A DNA stretch of 64,000 nt from Evansella vedderi (GCF_030813435.1 NZ_JAUSUG010000005.1:124001-188000); one strand, 5' to 3'. Shown: positions 46,118-55,888, counted from the stretch's first letter. Numbers and translations are program-made. Notes: generated by a model not told the origin, from the sequence alone.

Positions 46118-46870
46118 TTGCAACGCTATTTTTTAAATAAATCACAATTCCATGAAGAATATGTTATGATAACCGGTGATGTCATAAAGCACATTAGACG
46201 TGTTATGCGCATGAATGAAGGAGATAGGATAATTTGCTGTTCAGAAGAAGGGACTTGCTATATATGTGAGCTTTCTGATGTTTCAGATGAACAGATTCAA
46301 GCTACGATTCTCTCAGAAGAAAAAAGTGTTGTAGAGCTCCCTATTAAAGTCACTATAGCCCATGGTTTACCAAAGGGTGATAAGCTAGAGTTAGTTATCC
46401 AAAAGGGAACCGAATTAGGAGCAAATGCCTTTATCCCATTTGAAGCAGAGCGTTCTGTCGTAAAATGGGATGCGAAAAAGGCAGGTAAAAAAGTGGAGCG
46501 ATGGTCGAAAATCGCACAAGAAGCAGCAGAACAATCCCATAGGCAAGTATGCCCAAATGTCTGGGACGTTGTAAAATTTCCATTACTTTTGGAAAAGTTC
46601 AACCAGTTTGATACCGTTTTAGTTGCATATGAAGAAGCAGCTAAAAACGATGAGAAAAGCCATCTAGTTTCGGAATTAAATAAAATGAATGAAGGAGAAT
46701 CTCTTTTATTTTTATTTGGACCTGAAGGTGGTTTTTCTGATCGTGAAATTGATCTAATGAAAGAAAATGGAGCAGTCCCTTGTGGACTAGGTCCAAGAAT
46801 TTTACGGAGTGAAACAGCTCCTTTATATGGCTTATCTGCCATATCCTATCATTTTGAATTGTTGAGGTGA
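46118..46870 (+). CDS. rsmE: 16S rRNA m3U1498 methyltransferase RsmE
   Basis: A 250-residue SPOUT-class enzyme (YqeU). The N-terminal PUA-like domain starts QRYFLNKSQF; HIRRVMRMNEGD, LPKGDKLELVIQKGTELG, WSKIAQEAAEQSHRQVCP, LLFLFGPEGGFSDREI and GPRILRSETAPLYGL form the SAM-binding knot. It starts at TTG 46118 with GGGTGATT upstream; the frame that runs back into prmA is not coding. It is coupled to mtaB. Confidence 0.95.
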   Translation: MQRYFLNKSQFHEEYVMITGDVIKHIRRVMRMNEGDRIICCSEEGTCYICELSDVSDEQIQATILSEEKSVVELPIKVTIAHGLPKGDKLELVIQKGTELGANAFIPFEAERSVVKWDAKKAGKKVERWSKIAQEAAEQSHRQVCPNVWDVVKFPLLLEKFNQFDTVLVAYEEAAKNDEKSHLVSELNKMNEGESLLFLFGPEGGFSDREIDLMKENGAVPCGLGPRILRSETAPLYGLSAISYHFELLR

Positions 46871-46875
46871 TATCC

Positions 46876-48231
46876 ATGCCAACAGTGGCCTTTCATACAT
46901 TAGGTTGTAAAGTGAATCATTATGAAACAGAAGCAATTTGGCAGCTGTTTCAGTCTGCGGGTTATGAGAAAACAGAGTTTGAGCATACATCTGATGTGTA
47001 TGTTATAAATACTTGTACTGTAACGAATACAGGGGATAAAAAAAGTCGTCAGGTTATTCGGCGGGCAATTAGAAAAAATCCAGATGCTGTTGTTTGTGTT
47101 ACTGGATGCTATGCCCAAACATCTCCAGCAGAGGTTATGGCTATACCAGGAGTAGATATTGTTGTTGGTACACAAGATCGTCATAAGCTTCTTGGATATA
47201 TTGAACAGTATCAAAAGGAACGTGAGCCTATTAATGGAGTAGGCAATATTATGAAGGCTCGTGTTTACGAAGAGTTGGATGTTCCTGCATTTACAGACCG
47301 TACTCGTGCTTCATTAAAAATTCAAGAAGGCTGTAATAACTTCTGTACATTCTGCATTATACCATGGGCAAGAGGCTTAATGCGTTCTAGGAAACCGGAG
47401 GATGTTATTAGACAAGCAAATCAATTAGTAGCTTCAGGCTATAAAGAGATCGTTCTAACAGGAATTCATACAGGTGGCTACGGGGAAGATATGAAGGATT
47501 ATAGTTTAGCTAAACTACTTTTAGATTTAGAAAAAGTTGAAGGCTTAAAGAGAATCCGAATATCATCTATTGAGGCAAGTCAAATTACCGATGAGGTTAT
47601 TGATGTTATTGACCGCTCAAACAAAGTAGTGAACCATTTACATGTACCACTACAATCAGGGTCTGATAGTGTGTTGAAGCGTATGCGTAGAAAATATACG
47701 ACTGAATTTTATATGGAGAGAGTCGAGAAGTTGAAAAAAGCTTTACCAGGTCTTGCTGTTACTTCTGATGTAATTGTCGGTTTCCCTGGAGAAACAGATG
47801 AAGAATTCCAAGAAACCTATGAATTCATAAATAAAATAGGTTTCTCTGAACTACATGTTTTCCCATATTCAAAGCGTACTGGAACTCCAGCTGCACGAAT
47901 GGAGAATCAAGTGGATGATGAGGTGAAAAACAAACGCGTTCATAAGTTGATTGAATTATCTAACCAGCTTGCAAAAGAATATGCTTCTAATTACGAAGGA
48001 GAGGTATTGGAAGTAATCCCTGAAGAATTGGATAAGGAAAATCCAGAATCAGGATTTTTTGTTGGATATGCTGATAATTATATGAAAGTTAAGGTTCCTG
48101 TAGATGAGAGTCTTATTGGAGAAATCGTGAAAGTGAAGATAGAAAAAGCAGGATACCCATATAACGTTGGAAGTTTTGTACGTGTCATCCGTGATGATTA
48201 TGAACAACCAAAAAAGGTCGTAAATAATTAA
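46876..48231 (+). CDS. mtaB: tRNA t6A37 methylthiotransferase MtaB
   Basis: A 451-residue radical SAM enzyme (YqeV) that turns t6A37 into ms2t6A37 in tRNAs decoding ANN codons. The N-terminal MTTase domain binds one cluster through CKVNHYE, VINTCTVTNTGD and CVTGCYAQ; the radical SAM motif is CNNFCTFC; a TRAM domain follows at the C-terminus. ATG at 46876 follows GAGGTGATATCC and gives the exact length of the B. subtilis protein. It is followed by a terminator, so it ends the dnaJ-prmA-rsmE-mtaB run. Confidence 0.96.
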   Translation: MPTVAFHTLGCKVNHYETEAIWQLFQSAGYEKTEFEHTSDVYVINTCTVTNTGDKKSRQVIRRAIRKNPDAVVCVTGCYAQTSPAEVMAIPGVDIVVGTQDRHKLLGYIEQYQKEREPINGVGNIMKARVYEELDVPAFTDRTRASLKIQEGCNNFCTFCIIPWARGLMRSRKPEDVIRQANQLVASGYKEIVLTGIHTGGYGEDMKDYSLAKLLLDLEKVEGLKRIRISSIEASQITDEVIDVIDRSNKVVNHLHVPLQSGSDSVLKRMRRKYTTEFYMERVEKLKKALPGLAVTSDVIVGFPGETDEEFQETYEFINKIGFSELHVFPYSKRTGTPAARMENQVDDEVKNKRVHKLIELSNQLAKEYASNYEGEVLEVIPEELDKENPESGFFVGYADNYMKVKVPVDESLIGEIVKVKIEKAGYPYNVGSFVRVIRDDYEQPKKVVNN

Positions 48232-48259
48232 TCTAAAAGATTTAGAAATAAGTTCAATA

Positions 48260-48296
48260 AAGAGGGTGCTACCATTAAGTGGCACCCTCTTCTTTA
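48260..48296 (+). terminator. Terminator after mtaB
   Basis: AAGAGGGTGC pairs with GCACCCTCTT and a short T-rich run follows; it is a shorter member of the AGAGGGTG terminator type. Confidence 0.85.
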
Positions 48297-48452
48297 TAGT
48301 GTCTTAGAGAATGTTCACAAATTTGTAACTGACCGGGTTCATGAATGATTATTGGGGATAATATGAAATGTTCACTCGTAAAGGTAAATAAAACGTGGTA
48401 TGCTTTGAAAAGAGGTACGTACATCTAAAGATTTATTGAGAGGATGGGTTGA

Positions 48453-49127
48453 ATGGAAAAAGAGCTGGCGAAAATGATTGACCACACTCTATTAAAACCT
48501 GAGTCAACAAAGGAGCAAGTTACTAAATTAGCAAAGGAAGCAAAGGAATTTGGGTTTGCATCTGTTTGTATTAATCCTACATGGGTAAGAACAGCCTATG
48601 ATGTATTAAAAGATACACCTGAAGTTAAAGTATGCACAGTAATTGGTTTTCCCCTTGGTGCAACGACGCCAGAAGTGAAGGCCTATGAAACAGCAAATGC
48701 CATTGAAAATGGTGCCACAGAAGTAGATATGGTTATTAATATTGGTGCATTGAAGGATAATAACGATGAGCTGGTATTTAACGATATAAAAGCTGTTGTG
48801 GAAGCCGCTAAAGGAAAAGCTTTAGTAAAGGTAATTATTGAGACATCCTTACTTACTGAAGAAGAAAAAGTACGAGCATGTGACTTAGCTGTACAAGCAG
48901 GAACCGATTTCGTAAAAACTTCTACAGGATTTTCTGGTGGAGGAGCAACAGTAGAAGATATTCGGCTCATGAGAGAGACGGTTGGTCCTAACATTGGTGT
49001 TAAAGCATCGGGTGGTGTAAGAGATCGTGAGACAGCAGCAGCACTAATTGAAGCAGGTGCCACTCGTATTGGTGCAAGTGCAGGAATTGCCATTGTTCAA
49101 GGAAAACAGGGACAAGCTGGGTATTAA
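48453..49127 (+). CDS. deoC: Deoxyribose-phosphate aldolase
   Basis: A 224-residue class I aldolase that splits 2-deoxyribose 5-phosphate to glyceraldehyde 3-phosphate and acetaldehyde. [47 protein letters not shown] (Schiff-base Lys) and [14 protein letters not shown] (second Lys) are present. GAGAGGATGGGTTGA precedes the ATG. It stands alone between two terminators, distant from deoD. The 156-base upstream gap shows no operator that I can name. Confidence 0.96.
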   Translation: MEKELAKMIDHTLLKPESTKEQVTKLAKEAKEFGFASVCINPTWVRTAYDVLKDTPEVKVCTVIGFPLGATTPEVKAYETANAIENGATEVDMVINIGALKDNNDELVFNDIKAVVEAAKGKALVKVIIETSLLTEEEKVRACDLAVQAGTDFVKTSTGFSGGGATVEDIRLMRETVGPNIGVKASGGVRDRETAAALIEAGATRIGASAGIAIVQGKQGQAGY

Positions 49128-49135
49128 CAGCTATG

Positions 49136-49184
49136 AAGAGGGTGATCAAAAGGTTAAAATTAACCATTTAATCACCCTCTTTAC
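49136..49184. terminator. Two-way terminator between deoC and the Na/Pi transporter gene
   Basis: AGAGGGTGATCAAAAGGTTAA pairs in its outer 16-20 bases with TTAACCATTTAATCACCCTCT; T-runs occur on both sides. Same palindrome type as at 13792 and 32421. Confidence 0.9.
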
Positions 49185-49208
49185 GTATAAAAATTTAATG
49201 TGTTTTTC

Positions 49209-50141
49209 TTATTCAATAGGAGTCTTATGAACCCACTGAATAAATTTCGCAAAGTATTGAATAATTGGCAAAAATAATAAAGAACACACCACATTAAAAA
49301 TAAGGGCTGCATGTGCCAACTGTTGAGAAGGGATAGACGATAGGGTCTCGATATAATAAGAAAAAAGCTGTACAAATGGGATAAAGAGTAGAATCCCAAA
49401 AACATTAACCCAAATATGCGCATAGGCAGTTAATTTTGATTCTTTACTCCCACCAATACTTGCTAACCACGCTGTTACACATGTTCCTAGATTAGCTCCT
49501 AGCATGATAGAGATTCCTGCAGGTAAGATGAGTAAGTTTTCATTCATGAAGCTCATGGCAATGGCTGTAACTGCCGAGCTAGATTGAATTAAGGCACTAA
49601 TAATTATGCCTGCTGTAAGGGCTACGATATTATGTTCATTTGTCGAAAGAATCCAATCATATACTAATGTGAGGGAGGATAATGGGTACGTCAATGTTTC
49701 AAAACCATGCATGGCAATAATAATACTGCTGAAACCAAATAAGAAACAGCCAATACTAAACAGCAGATGACTTTTTGTCATAAGTAAAGGAACCCCAATT
49801 ATTAGTAAAGGAAATATAAGCCATGTTAAATCAAATGCTAGGATTTCTAAAGTAGCAATGGTACCAATGTTTACTCCTAAAATGATACCAATGGAGTGTC
49901 GAAAACTAAGATAACCAGTTGCAACCAATCCTACAGTCATTACCATTACTGCAGAACTGCTTTGTAATAAAGCCGTAACTACTATCCCTATGGACAAGCT
50001 TTTTAATGGGTGGTCCACTGCCTTATGTAACCAATCCTTCATCCTATCCCCTTGTAAATGTAACAGCCCTTGACGCATAACTGTCATTCCAAATAAAAAA
50101 AGGGCAATATAAATGGCAAAAAGTGAAAGTATTTGATTCAT
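49209..50141 (-). CDS. yqeW: Na/Pi cotransporter family protein (YqeW)
   Basis: A 310-residue membrane protein of the NptA/YqeW family. Two inverted halves each carry the QSSSA motif (TALLQSSSAVMVMT and ISALIQSSSAVTAIA), with GVNIGT and GANLGT repeats, the usual sign of Na+/phosphate cotransport. It lacks the PhoU-like C-terminal domain found in longer members, as does B. subtilis YqeW at this locus. GGGGAGTTGAAGAC is the ribosome site. The true ion pair is not proven. Confidence 0.92.
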   Translation of the reverse strand: MNQILSLFAIYIALFLFGMTVMRQGLLHLQGDRMKDWLHKAVDHPLKSLSIGIVVTALLQSSSAVMVMTVGLVATGYLSFRHSIGIILGVNIGTIATLEILAFDLTWLIFPLLIIGVPLLMTKSHLLFSIGCFLFGFSSIIIAMHGFETLTYPLSSLTLVYDWILSTNEHNIVALTAGIIISALIQSSSAVTAIAMSFMNENLLILPAGISIMLGANLGTCVTAWLASIGGSKESKLTAYAHIWVNVFGILLFIPFVQLFSYYIETLSSIPSQQLAHAALIFNVVCSLLFLPIIQYFAKFIQWVHKTPIE

Positions 50142-50325
50142 GTCTTCAACTCCCCTCTAAATATATGTATGGGGGATAAGGGACAAGGATGACAAGCAAT
50201 TCCACTTTCGTGTATTTTAAACGGAATATCTTCTTCATACCTTATAAAAAGTCAGGTGAGTGTGAAGAATTATTTCCACTTTTTTAATTGGCTTTTTTAA
50301 AGGGAATTTTTGATTTTTAAACAAT

Positions 50326-50360
50326 GTTGATTGAAGCGAGCGCCTGAAGCAAAAATCAAC
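50326..50360 (-). repeat. Minimal family 2 repeat (copy L), ends only
   Basis: On the minus strand GTTGATTTTTGCTTCAGGCG is followed by CTCGCTTCAATCAAC. This is the 5' end and 3' end of copy D joined, with the whole middle gone. It is a 35-base palindrome-like element, flanked by further short complementary sequence (TGATTT/AAATCA at 50311 and 50364). It lies between yqeW and the rpsU promoter. Confidence 0.75.
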
Positions 50361-50398
50361 ATCGAAATCAAAATTTAACTGAGCTTTTTAATAAAAAG

Positions 50399-50427
50399 TT
50401 GACCCAAATTGCCTATTCGTATATAAT
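50399..50427 (+). promoter_or_regulatory. SigA-type promoter of rpsU
   Basis: TTGACC (50399-50404) and TATAAT (50422-50427) are separated by exactly 17 bases, 60 bases before rpsU. Confidence 0.9.
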
Positions 50428-50486
50428 CAACAAAGACATGCAATTTTGTGTGTCTTCGATTGGTTGTTTGGAGGGAGGGATATAGA

Positions 50487-50660
50487 ATGGCAGAAACACG
50501 TGTACGTAAAAATGAATCCATAGATGCTGCTCTTCGTCGCTTCAAGAGAACCATGTCTAAAGAGGGCACGTTGGCAGAAGTACGAAAACGCAAGCATTAT
50601 GAGAAACCGAGCATTAAGCGTAAGAAGAAGTCTGAAGCAGCTCGTAAGCGTAAGTTCTAA
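50487..50660 (+). CDS. rpsU: 30S ribosomal protein S21
   Basis: A 57-residue, highly basic bS21 protein with [19 protein letters not shown] and a Lys/Arg-rich C-terminus. ATG at 50487 has GGAGGGAGGG upstream; the frame further upstream is not coding. It is followed by yqeY after 17 bases, the conserved Firmicutes pair. Confidence 0.97.
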   Translation: MAETRVRKNESIDAALRRFKRTMSKEGTLAEVRKRKHYEKPSIKRKKKSEAARKRKF

Positions 50661-50677
50661 GGAGAGGGTGTATTTCC

Positions 50678-51121
50678 TTGAAGATTCTTGATCAGTTAAA
50701 TCAAGATATGAAGGATGCGATGAAGAAAAAGGAAAAGGAACGTCTCAATGTCATTCGCTCAGTAAAGTCTTCTTTACAAAATGAAGCAATTAAACTGGGG
50801 AATGATCTTTCAGAAGATGATGTTCTAACTGTTCTAAATCGTGAAATGAAGCAACGTAAAGAATCCCTCCACGAATTTGAACAAGCCAATCGTGAAGACC
50901 TGGTTGAAAAAACGAAGTCAGAGATTGAATTCCTACAAGTATATATGCCATCACAACTATCTGTGGAAGAATTACAGCAAGTAGTTAATGAAACCATTTT
51001 AGAAGTTGGTGCAAAATCAAGAGCAGATATGGGGAAAGTGATGGGAGCCATCATGCCTAAAGTAAAAGGCCGAGCAGATGGTGGAAAAGTTAAACAACTT
51101 GTTCAAAATACGTTAGCTTAA
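50678..51121 (+). CDS. yqeY: YqeY/GatB-tail domain protein
   Basis: A 147-residue protein of the YqeY family, related to the C-terminal tRNA-binding tail of Gat[19 protein letters not shown] and the C-terminal [18 protein letters not shown] are typical. It starts at TTG 50678 after GGAGAGGGTG, and ends at a strong terminator. A role in tRNA or amidotransferase-related processes is inferred from the family only. Confidence 0.94.
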   Translation: MKILDQLNQDMKDAMKKKEKERLNVIRSVKSSLQNEAIKLGNDLSEDDVLTVLNREMKQRKESLHEFEQANREDLVEKTKSEIEFLQVYMPSQLSVEELQQVVNETILEVGAKSRADMGKVMGAIMPKVKGRADGGKVKQLVQNTLA

Positions 51122-51123
51122 GT

Positions 51124-51155
51124 AAAACGCCTTGTACGATGCAAGGCGTTTTTTA
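51124..51155 (+). terminator. Terminator after yqeY
   Basis: AAAACGCCTTG pairs with CAAGGCGTTTT, followed by T residues. Confidence 0.93.
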
Positions 51156-51214
51156 ATTGTTAAAGTTTTCTTTGGATAAATTTATGATTATAATAAAATT
51201 AGAAACACTTTATT

Positions 51215-51240
51215 TGAAACTTTACTTTAGTTTATACGTA
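51215..51240 (+). promoter_or_regulatory. SigW-type (ECF) promoter of nfeD-floA
   Basis: TGAAAC (51215-51220) and CGTA (51237-51240) with exactly 16 bases between them match the SigW consensus of Bacillus. In B. subtilis the orthologous operon yqeZ-yqfA-yqfB is a SigW target. The site lies about 50 bases before nfeD. Confidence 0.9.
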
Positions 51241-51292
51241 TCTTAACTATGGTAATTTAGTTAGCCTTAAAAGAAAGGAGGAAACTACTAAC

Positions 51293-52621
51293 ATGAAGCG
51301 TATGAGAATTATCGCATTTACATTAATGATCCTCTTCGGCTTATCGCTTACATTAATACCTACTGCTGCGGATGAAGGGGGAGACGGTAAGCTTGTCTAT
51401 TATATCCCTGTAGAACAAGCTGTAGAACGAGGTTTACTTGCCTTTTTACAACGTTCTGTTGATACAGCATTAGAGGAAGGGGCCGATCAAATTGTTTTCG
51501 AGGTAGATACCCCAGGTGGATTTGTGGATGCAGCAGGTCAAATTGCTAATCTTATAAAAGGAATCCCTATTCCAACGACAGCTTATGTTGTGGGAGAAGC
51601 TATGTCTGCTGGAGCTTTTATTTCTCTTAATGCAGATCAAATTGTCATGGTTCCAGGATCTGCAATGGGGGCAGCGCAGGTTATCGATGGTTCCGGTACG
51701 GCTGCTGATGATAAAGCTCACTCTGCTTGGTTAGCTACAATGAAAGAGGCAGCGGAGTTAAATGGAAGAGATCCTATTTATGCATTAGCGATGGCAGACC
51801 CGGAAATCGACTTACCAGAATACCGTGCACAAGAAGGCTATCTTCTTACTTTAACAGCAAGTGAAGCTTATGAAGTAGGATATGCTGAGGCAATAGCTAG
51901 GGATCGCTCAGAGCTATTGGAATTTCTTGGCTTAGAAAATGCTGAAGAACGGGAAATGGAAGTTAGTTTTGCAGAACAAATAGCACGATTTGTTACGCAT
52001 CCTGTTGTTATCCCAATCTTACTATCAATTGGGAGTATGGGGCTTGTTTTAGAACTTTATTCACCAGGTTTTGGTATTCCAGGAATAATGGGGGCCACAG
52101 CACTATTTCTCTATTTTTTTGGACATATGGTTGCAGGCTTTGCTGGAATGGAAACATTTATTTTATTTGGTGTAGGAGTTATTCTGCTACTTATTGAAAT
52201 ATTAGTGCCTGGATTCGGGATATTTGGTATTATAGGTATTGGAGCGATAATTGGGAGTATGGTTTTGGCTTCCTATTCCACTGCTAATATTTTAATTTCT
52301 TTATTAATTGCAGCTGTTTTAACCATAATAATGTCTGTCCTTTTCTTTAAGTATGTTGGTTATCGTGGTCCATTAAAAAAAGTAATTTTAACCGATTCCA
52401 TAAAGACAGAGGAAGGTTATGTATCCAATGTAACACGTCAAGATATGGTTGGGAAAGAAGGGGAAGCCCTTACAGTCCTTAGACCATCGGGAACCGCCAT
52501 TTTTGGTAATGAACGACTTGACGTTGTTTCTGAAGGAGGCTATATTGGACAGGGTAGGAAAGTGAAAATCGTTGCAACCGCAGGTTCAAGAATTGTCGTT
52601 CGAGAAGTAAATGAAAACTAA
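51293..52621 (+). CDS. NfeD/ClpP-class membrane protease-like protein (YqeZ)
   Basis: A 442-residue NfeD1b-type protein. A signal peptide or anchor is at the N-terminus (about 3-25, ending near TAADEGG). The ClpP/SppA-like domain shows [14 protein letters not shown] and the candidate nucleophile Ser in [12 protein letters not shown]; then four to five membrane helices and a C-terminal OB-fold NfeD domain ([15 protein letters not shown]). It is paired with the flotillin gene floA, and the two probably work together at membrane microdomains in response to envelope stress. GAAAGGAGGAAACTACTAAC is its ribosome site. Confidence 0.93.
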   Translation: MKRMRIIAFTLMILFGLSLTLIPTAADEGGDGKLVYYIPVEQAVERGLLAFLQRSVDTALEEGADQIVFEVDTPGGFVDAAGQIANLIKGIPIPTTAYVVGEAMSAGAFISLNADQIVMVPGSAMGAAQVIDGSGTAADDKAHSAWLATMKEAAELNGRDPIYALAMADPEIDLPEYRAQEGYLLTLTASEAYEVGYAEAIARDRSELLEFLGLENAEEREMEVSFAEQIARFVTHPVVIPILLSIGSMGLVLELYSPGFGIPGIMGATALFLYFFGHMVAGFAGMETFILFGVGVILLLIEILVPGFGIFGIIGIGAIIGSMVLASYSTANILISLLIAAVLTIIMSVLFFKYVGYRGPLKKVILTDSIKTEEGYVSNVTRQDMVGKEGEALTVLRPSGTAIFGNERLDVVSEGGYIGQGRKVKIVATAGSRIVVREVNEN

Positions 52622-52650
52622 AAGATGGAAAAGTTGAAGGAGGAAACATT

Positions 52651-53646
52651 ATGCCAACAGAAATTATGCTCATTATTGTTTTAGGTTTAGTTGTGGTAGC
52701 TTTTGCTATACTATTTACATTTGTTCCAGTAATGCTTTGGATTTCCGCATGGGCAGCTGGAGTAAAAGTAGGTATCTTTACACTAGTAGGGATGAGACTA
52801 CGTCGAGTTATACCACATCGTGTTATCAATCCATTAATTAAAGCAGTTAAAGCCGGATTAGAACTTAGCATAAATAAACTAGAGGGTCATTATCTTGCAG
52901 GTGGTAACGTAGACCGAGTTGTTAATGCGCTTATTGCTGCACAACGTGCAAATATTGAATTAACTTTTGAACGTGCGGCAGCAATCGATCTAGCCGGTCG
53001 TGACGTATTAGAAGCAGTACAAATGAGTGTTAATCCGAAAGTAATTGAAACACCGTTTATTGCCGGTGTTGCCATGGATGGAATTGAAGTAAAAGCGAAA
53101 GCACGAATCACAGTTCGTGCAAACATTGATAGACTCGTTGGGGGTGCTGGAGAAGATACAGTAATTGCCCGTGTAGGTGAAGGTATCGTATCTACTATCG
53201 GTTCTGCTAAAACACATAAAGAAGTTTTAGAAAATCCAGACATGATCTCACAAACTGTATTGAAAAAAGGTTTAGATTCAGGGACTGCTTTTGAAATCCT
53301 ATCCATTGATATTGCTGACATTGATATTGGGAAAAACATTGGTGCCGGATTACAAACGGACCAAGCAGAAGCAGATAAGAAAATTGCCCAAGCCAAAGCG
53401 GAAGAGCGCCGTGCTATGGCCGTTGCTCGTGAGCAAGAGATGAAAGCAAAAGTAGAAGAAATGCGTGCGAAGGTAGTAGAAGCAGAAGCAGAAGTACCTT
53501 TAGCGATGGCAGAAGCTTTCCGCTCTGGGAACATGGGTGTTATGGATTACATGAATATGAAAAACGTAATGGCAGACACTGACATGCGTGAATCCATTGG
53601 AAAAGCTACCGACGACGGAAAAGACGACGAAAATCGTCGTAAGTAA
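52651..53646 (+). CDS. floA: Flotillin-like protein FloA
   Basis: A 331-residue membrane-raft scaffold (YqfA). Residues about 4-30 form a membrane helix/hairpin ([20 protein letters not shown]). A long SPFH-like region and a Glu/Ala-rich coiled coil ([20 protein letters not shown] onwards) follow. It organises lipid domains and affects fluidity and resistance to membrane-active agents. GAAGGAGGAAAC precedes the ATG. It is the second gene of the SigW operon. Confidence 0.97.
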   Translation: MPTEIMLIIVLGLVVVAFAILFTFVPVMLWISAWAAGVKVGIFTLVGMRLRRVIPHRVINPLIKAVKAGLELSINKLEGHYLAGGNVDRVVNALIAAQRANIELTFERAAAIDLAGRDVLEAVQMSVNPKVIETPFIAGVAMDGIEVKAKARITVRANIDRLVGGAGEDTVIARVGEGIVSTIGSAKTHKEVLENPDMISQTVLKKGLDSGTAFEILSIDIADIDIGKNIGAGLQTDQAEADKKIAQAKAEERRAMAVAREQEMKAKVEEMRAKVVEAEAEVPLAMAEAFRSGNMGVMDYMNMKNVMADTDMRESIGKATDDGKDDENRRK

Positions 53647-53710
53647 TAATATTTAAGAAGTTAACAAGGGGAATTCTCCCCTTGTCATTTAAGAAAGGAG
53701 CCGAATAAGT

Positions 53711-54226
53711 ATGGGGTTAATTGAAGCATTATTAGGCAACCCGCTCCTTCTCTTTTTTGTCATCGCTGCGCTGTTAAGTTTATTTCGTAATGCTGGAGGG
53801 AACAACCAAGAAGAACAAAAGCGCTCTAGAAGACCTGCAAGCGGACGAAATACACAGGGACAGGACGAGGTAGATTGGCGTGAAATTTTCCAACAGGAGC
53901 AACAACCTGCAAAGCCTAGTCCTTTGGAAGAAACAAGAACAGCGTCGAGAGAGACAGTCGAGGAGACATATTCTATTCCTGAGAGTGTAGCTAAAGAACA
54001 GGATAAAGCGAACAGAGAACTTCAAGAGAGATATGAACAAGTACAACGACGAAAAAAATTAGCTATGGAAATGGCTGATAAACAGCAAGACTCACCTATT
54101 TACTCGAATGATATTTCTAATTCTAAAGTCCATTTAAACTTTAAAAAAATCTCACGAGAAGAAGCTATTAAAGGTATTATTTGGTCTGAAATATTAGGAA
54201 AACCAAAAGCAAGAAAGCTTAGATGA
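53711..54226 (+). CDS. Membrane-anchored protein of the floA operon, function unknown
   Basis: A 171-residue protein. Residues about 8-27 (GNPLLLFFVIAALLSLFRNA) form a membrane anchor; the middle is Gln/Glu/Arg-rich and likely disordered; the C-terminal 20 residues (EEAIKGIIWSEILGKPKARK) look like a short conserved helix that recurs in such proteins. It occupies the place of yqfB in the B. subtilis yqeZ-yqfA-yqfB operon, but I cannot confirm similarity to YqfB, so no symbol is given. GAAAGGAGCCG precedes the ATG. The operon ends here at a strong terminator. Confidence 0.75.
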   Translation: MGLIEALLGNPLLLFFVIAALLSLFRNAGGNNQEEQKRSRRPASGRNTQGQDEVDWREIFQQEQQPAKPSPLEETRTASRETVEETYSIPESVAKEQDKANRELQERYEQVQRRKKLAMEMADKQQDSPIYSNDISNSKVHLNFKKISREEAIKGIIWSEILGKPKARKLR

Positions 54227-54234
54227 TAAAAGAT

Positions 54235-54273
54235 AAAATCACTTAAGGTATATTACCTTAAGTGATTTTTTTT
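54235..54273 (+). terminator. Terminator ending the nfeD-floA operon
   Basis: AAAATCACTTAAGGTA pairs perfectly with TACCTTAAGTGATTTT around a three-base loop, with more T residues after it. Confidence 0.95.
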
Positions 54274-54344
54274 ATGGAGAAAAAAATATACCTATATAAA
54301 GTGGACGCTTCCGCTTTTCTTATAAAAATCGTTACTTTTAAGTG

Positions 54345-54371
54345 ATAGGGATTGGAGATGTATCATACATA
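54345..54371 (+). promoter_or_regulatory. SigE-type promoter of yqfC-yqfD
   Basis: ATAGG (54345-54349), 14 bases, then CATACATA (54364-54371) resembles the SigE consensus (ATATT and CATACA-T). B. subtilis yqfCD is transcribed by SigE. The site is about 25 bases before yqfC. Confidence 0.65.
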
Positions 54372-54392
54372 TGATGTGAAAGGAGGTTCATC

Positions 54393-54689
54393 ATGAAAAA
54401 AATAAAAAAACAACTGAGAAGATGGATGACAGAACAAATGGATCTCCCGGCAGATGTCATGATGGACTTACCGAGAGTTACCTTAATTGGCAACTTTCAT
54501 ATATACATTGAAAATCATAAAGGTGTAATCCGTTTTACAAAAACAGAATTGCGTCTCCGTTTGACAGAAGGTGAACTGCTGGTAATTGGTAATGATTTTG
54601 TTATAAAAAATATCTTACCGGAAGAGATGTTACTTGAAGGTGTTATTGAAGATATTCGTTTTCTAAAAGAGGGGAGCTCAGGTAGGTGA
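54393..54689 (+). CDS. yqfC: Sporulation protein YqfC
   Basis: A 98-residue YabP/YqfC-family protein (MDLPADVMMDLPRVTLIGNF, HIYIENHKGVIRFT). GAAAGGAGGTTCATC is a strong ribosome site. Together with the adjoining yqfD it is made in the mother cell and is needed in some species for the SpoIVA-dependent or engulfment-linked steps; its molecular role is not known. It is followed by yqfD after six bases. Confidence 0.94.
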   Translation: MKKIKKQLRRWMTEQMDLPADVMMDLPRVTLIGNFHIYIENHKGVIRFTKTELRLRLTEGELLVIGNDFVIKNILPEEMLLEGVIEDIRFLKEGSSGR

Positions 54690-54695
54690 TGATTA

Positions 54696-55883
54696 ATGAA
54701 AAATCAGTGGGTGCATAAAGTATCGGGATATGTTCGTATTAAAATTACGGGACCATATCCAGAATTGTTTATTAATCGATGTATAGATAATAAAATGTAC
54801 ATTTGGGACATTCATCATCCAGGAAAAGAAGTACTTATTTGTTCCGTATTATTGGACGAGGTTTCCCATTTACGTAAATTAGCACGTGCTTCAGATTGTA
54901 AAATTTCCTTTATAGACCGAAGGGGAATGCCGTTTTTTATGCAAAAATTATGGCGAAGAAACGGTCTGTTGTTTGGGGCATTTGCTTTTGTTGTCTCCAT
55001 TTTTATATTATCAAATATGGTATGGGGAGTTCAGATTGAAGGAGCATCACCTAAAGTGGAACACGAACTTAGACAGGCAGTTATGGAGTTAGGAGTAAAA
55101 ACAGGTGCATTTCAATTTACCCTGCCCCCTCCTGAGGAAATACAAACTATAATAACAGAAGAAATAAGTGACGCTACATGGATAGGTGTGACAAGAAAAG
55201 GTACAACCTATCATTTTCAAGTGGTTGAAAAGGAAATAGCAGAACGGGAACCTAGGGAAGCGCCTGGGCACCTTGTAGCTTCAAGAGATGCTGTTATATA
55301 CGACTTATTTGTTGAAGAGGGACTACCTATGGTGGAAATCAATCAAGTGGTTGAAAAGGGAGATCTCCTTGTTTCAGGTTTAATTGGAGAAGAAGGAGAA
55401 GAAAGGAGAGTTCCGGCTAGAGGGACAATTTTTGGTGAAATTTGGTTTCAAGGGAAAGTGGAAATACCGTTATCAAGAACACTTTATGCTGTCACCGGTG
55501 ACAAATACAGAACACATAAATTATATATTGGAAATGTAGGTATCCCAATTTGGGGGTGGAATCCTCCTGAATATGCACATGCTATAGAGGAGGAGTATGA
55601 AAGTTCTTGGAATATTTTTAATATGGAGCTGCCTTTTCAATACGGCTATAAGGAAGTATTAGAAGCTACCGAAGTTGAAGTGGAACATGCGGTAGAACAA
55701 GCAGTTACTCTTGCTGTGGATGAGGGAAAAGAAGAATTACTATCTCAATTTAGTGAAGACGCAGAAATAATTGGCGAAAAAGTTTTGCACCAAGAAGTAG
55801 AGGATGGTAAAGTTAAAGTAATCATTCACTATCGAATTGTAGATGATATTGCAATGAAACAACCAATTATTCAAGGAGACTGA
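54696..55883 (+). CDS. yqfD: Sporulation protein YqfD
   Basis: A 395-residue membrane protein of the YqfD family. A soluble N-terminal region is followed by a single strong membrane helix (about residues 91-110, LFGAFAFVVSIFILSNMVWG) and a large beta-rich domain in the intermembrane space between mother cell and forespore membranes. Pro-Pro-Pro and VEEGLPMVEINQVVEKGDLL are family features. It is encoded with yqfC and is followed directly by phoH. No enzymatic motif is seen. Confidence 0.94.
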   Translation: MKNQWVHKVSGYVRIKITGPYPELFINRCIDNKMYIWDIHHPGKEVLICSVLLDEVSHLRKLARASDCKISFIDRRGMPFFMQKLWRRNGLLFGAFAFVVSIFILSNMVWGVQIEGASPKVEHELRQAVMELGVKTGAFQFTLPPPEEIQTIITEEISDATWIGVTRKGTTYHFQVVEKEIAEREPREAPGHLVASRDAVIYDLFVEEGLPMVEINQVVEKGDLLVSGLIGEEGEERRVPARGTIFGEIWFQGKVEIPLSRTLYAVTGDKYRTHKLYIGNVGIPIWGWNPPEYAHAIEEEYESSWNIFNMELPFQYGYKEVLEATEVEVEHAVEQAVTLAVDEGKEELLSQFSEDAEIIGEKVLHQEVEDGKVKVIIHYRIVDDIAMKQPIIQGD

Positions 55884-55888
55884 GACGA

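Noticed and set aside
46297-46842. 181-codon open frame antisense to rsmE
   Set aside because: Overlaps a well supported gene with all RsmE motifs; Ser/Pro/Phe-rich composition is typical of antisense shadows.
48301-48452. Partial palindrome GTTCACAAATTTGTAAC upstream of deoC as an operator
   Set aside because: The two halves are out of register by one base and do not match the DeoR or CcpA consensus well enough.
52890-53534. 214-codon open frame antisense to floA
   Set aside because: Exact antisense of the Ala/Glu-rich floA coding region, which lacks stops on the opposite strand by composition; no ribosome site or plausible protein features.
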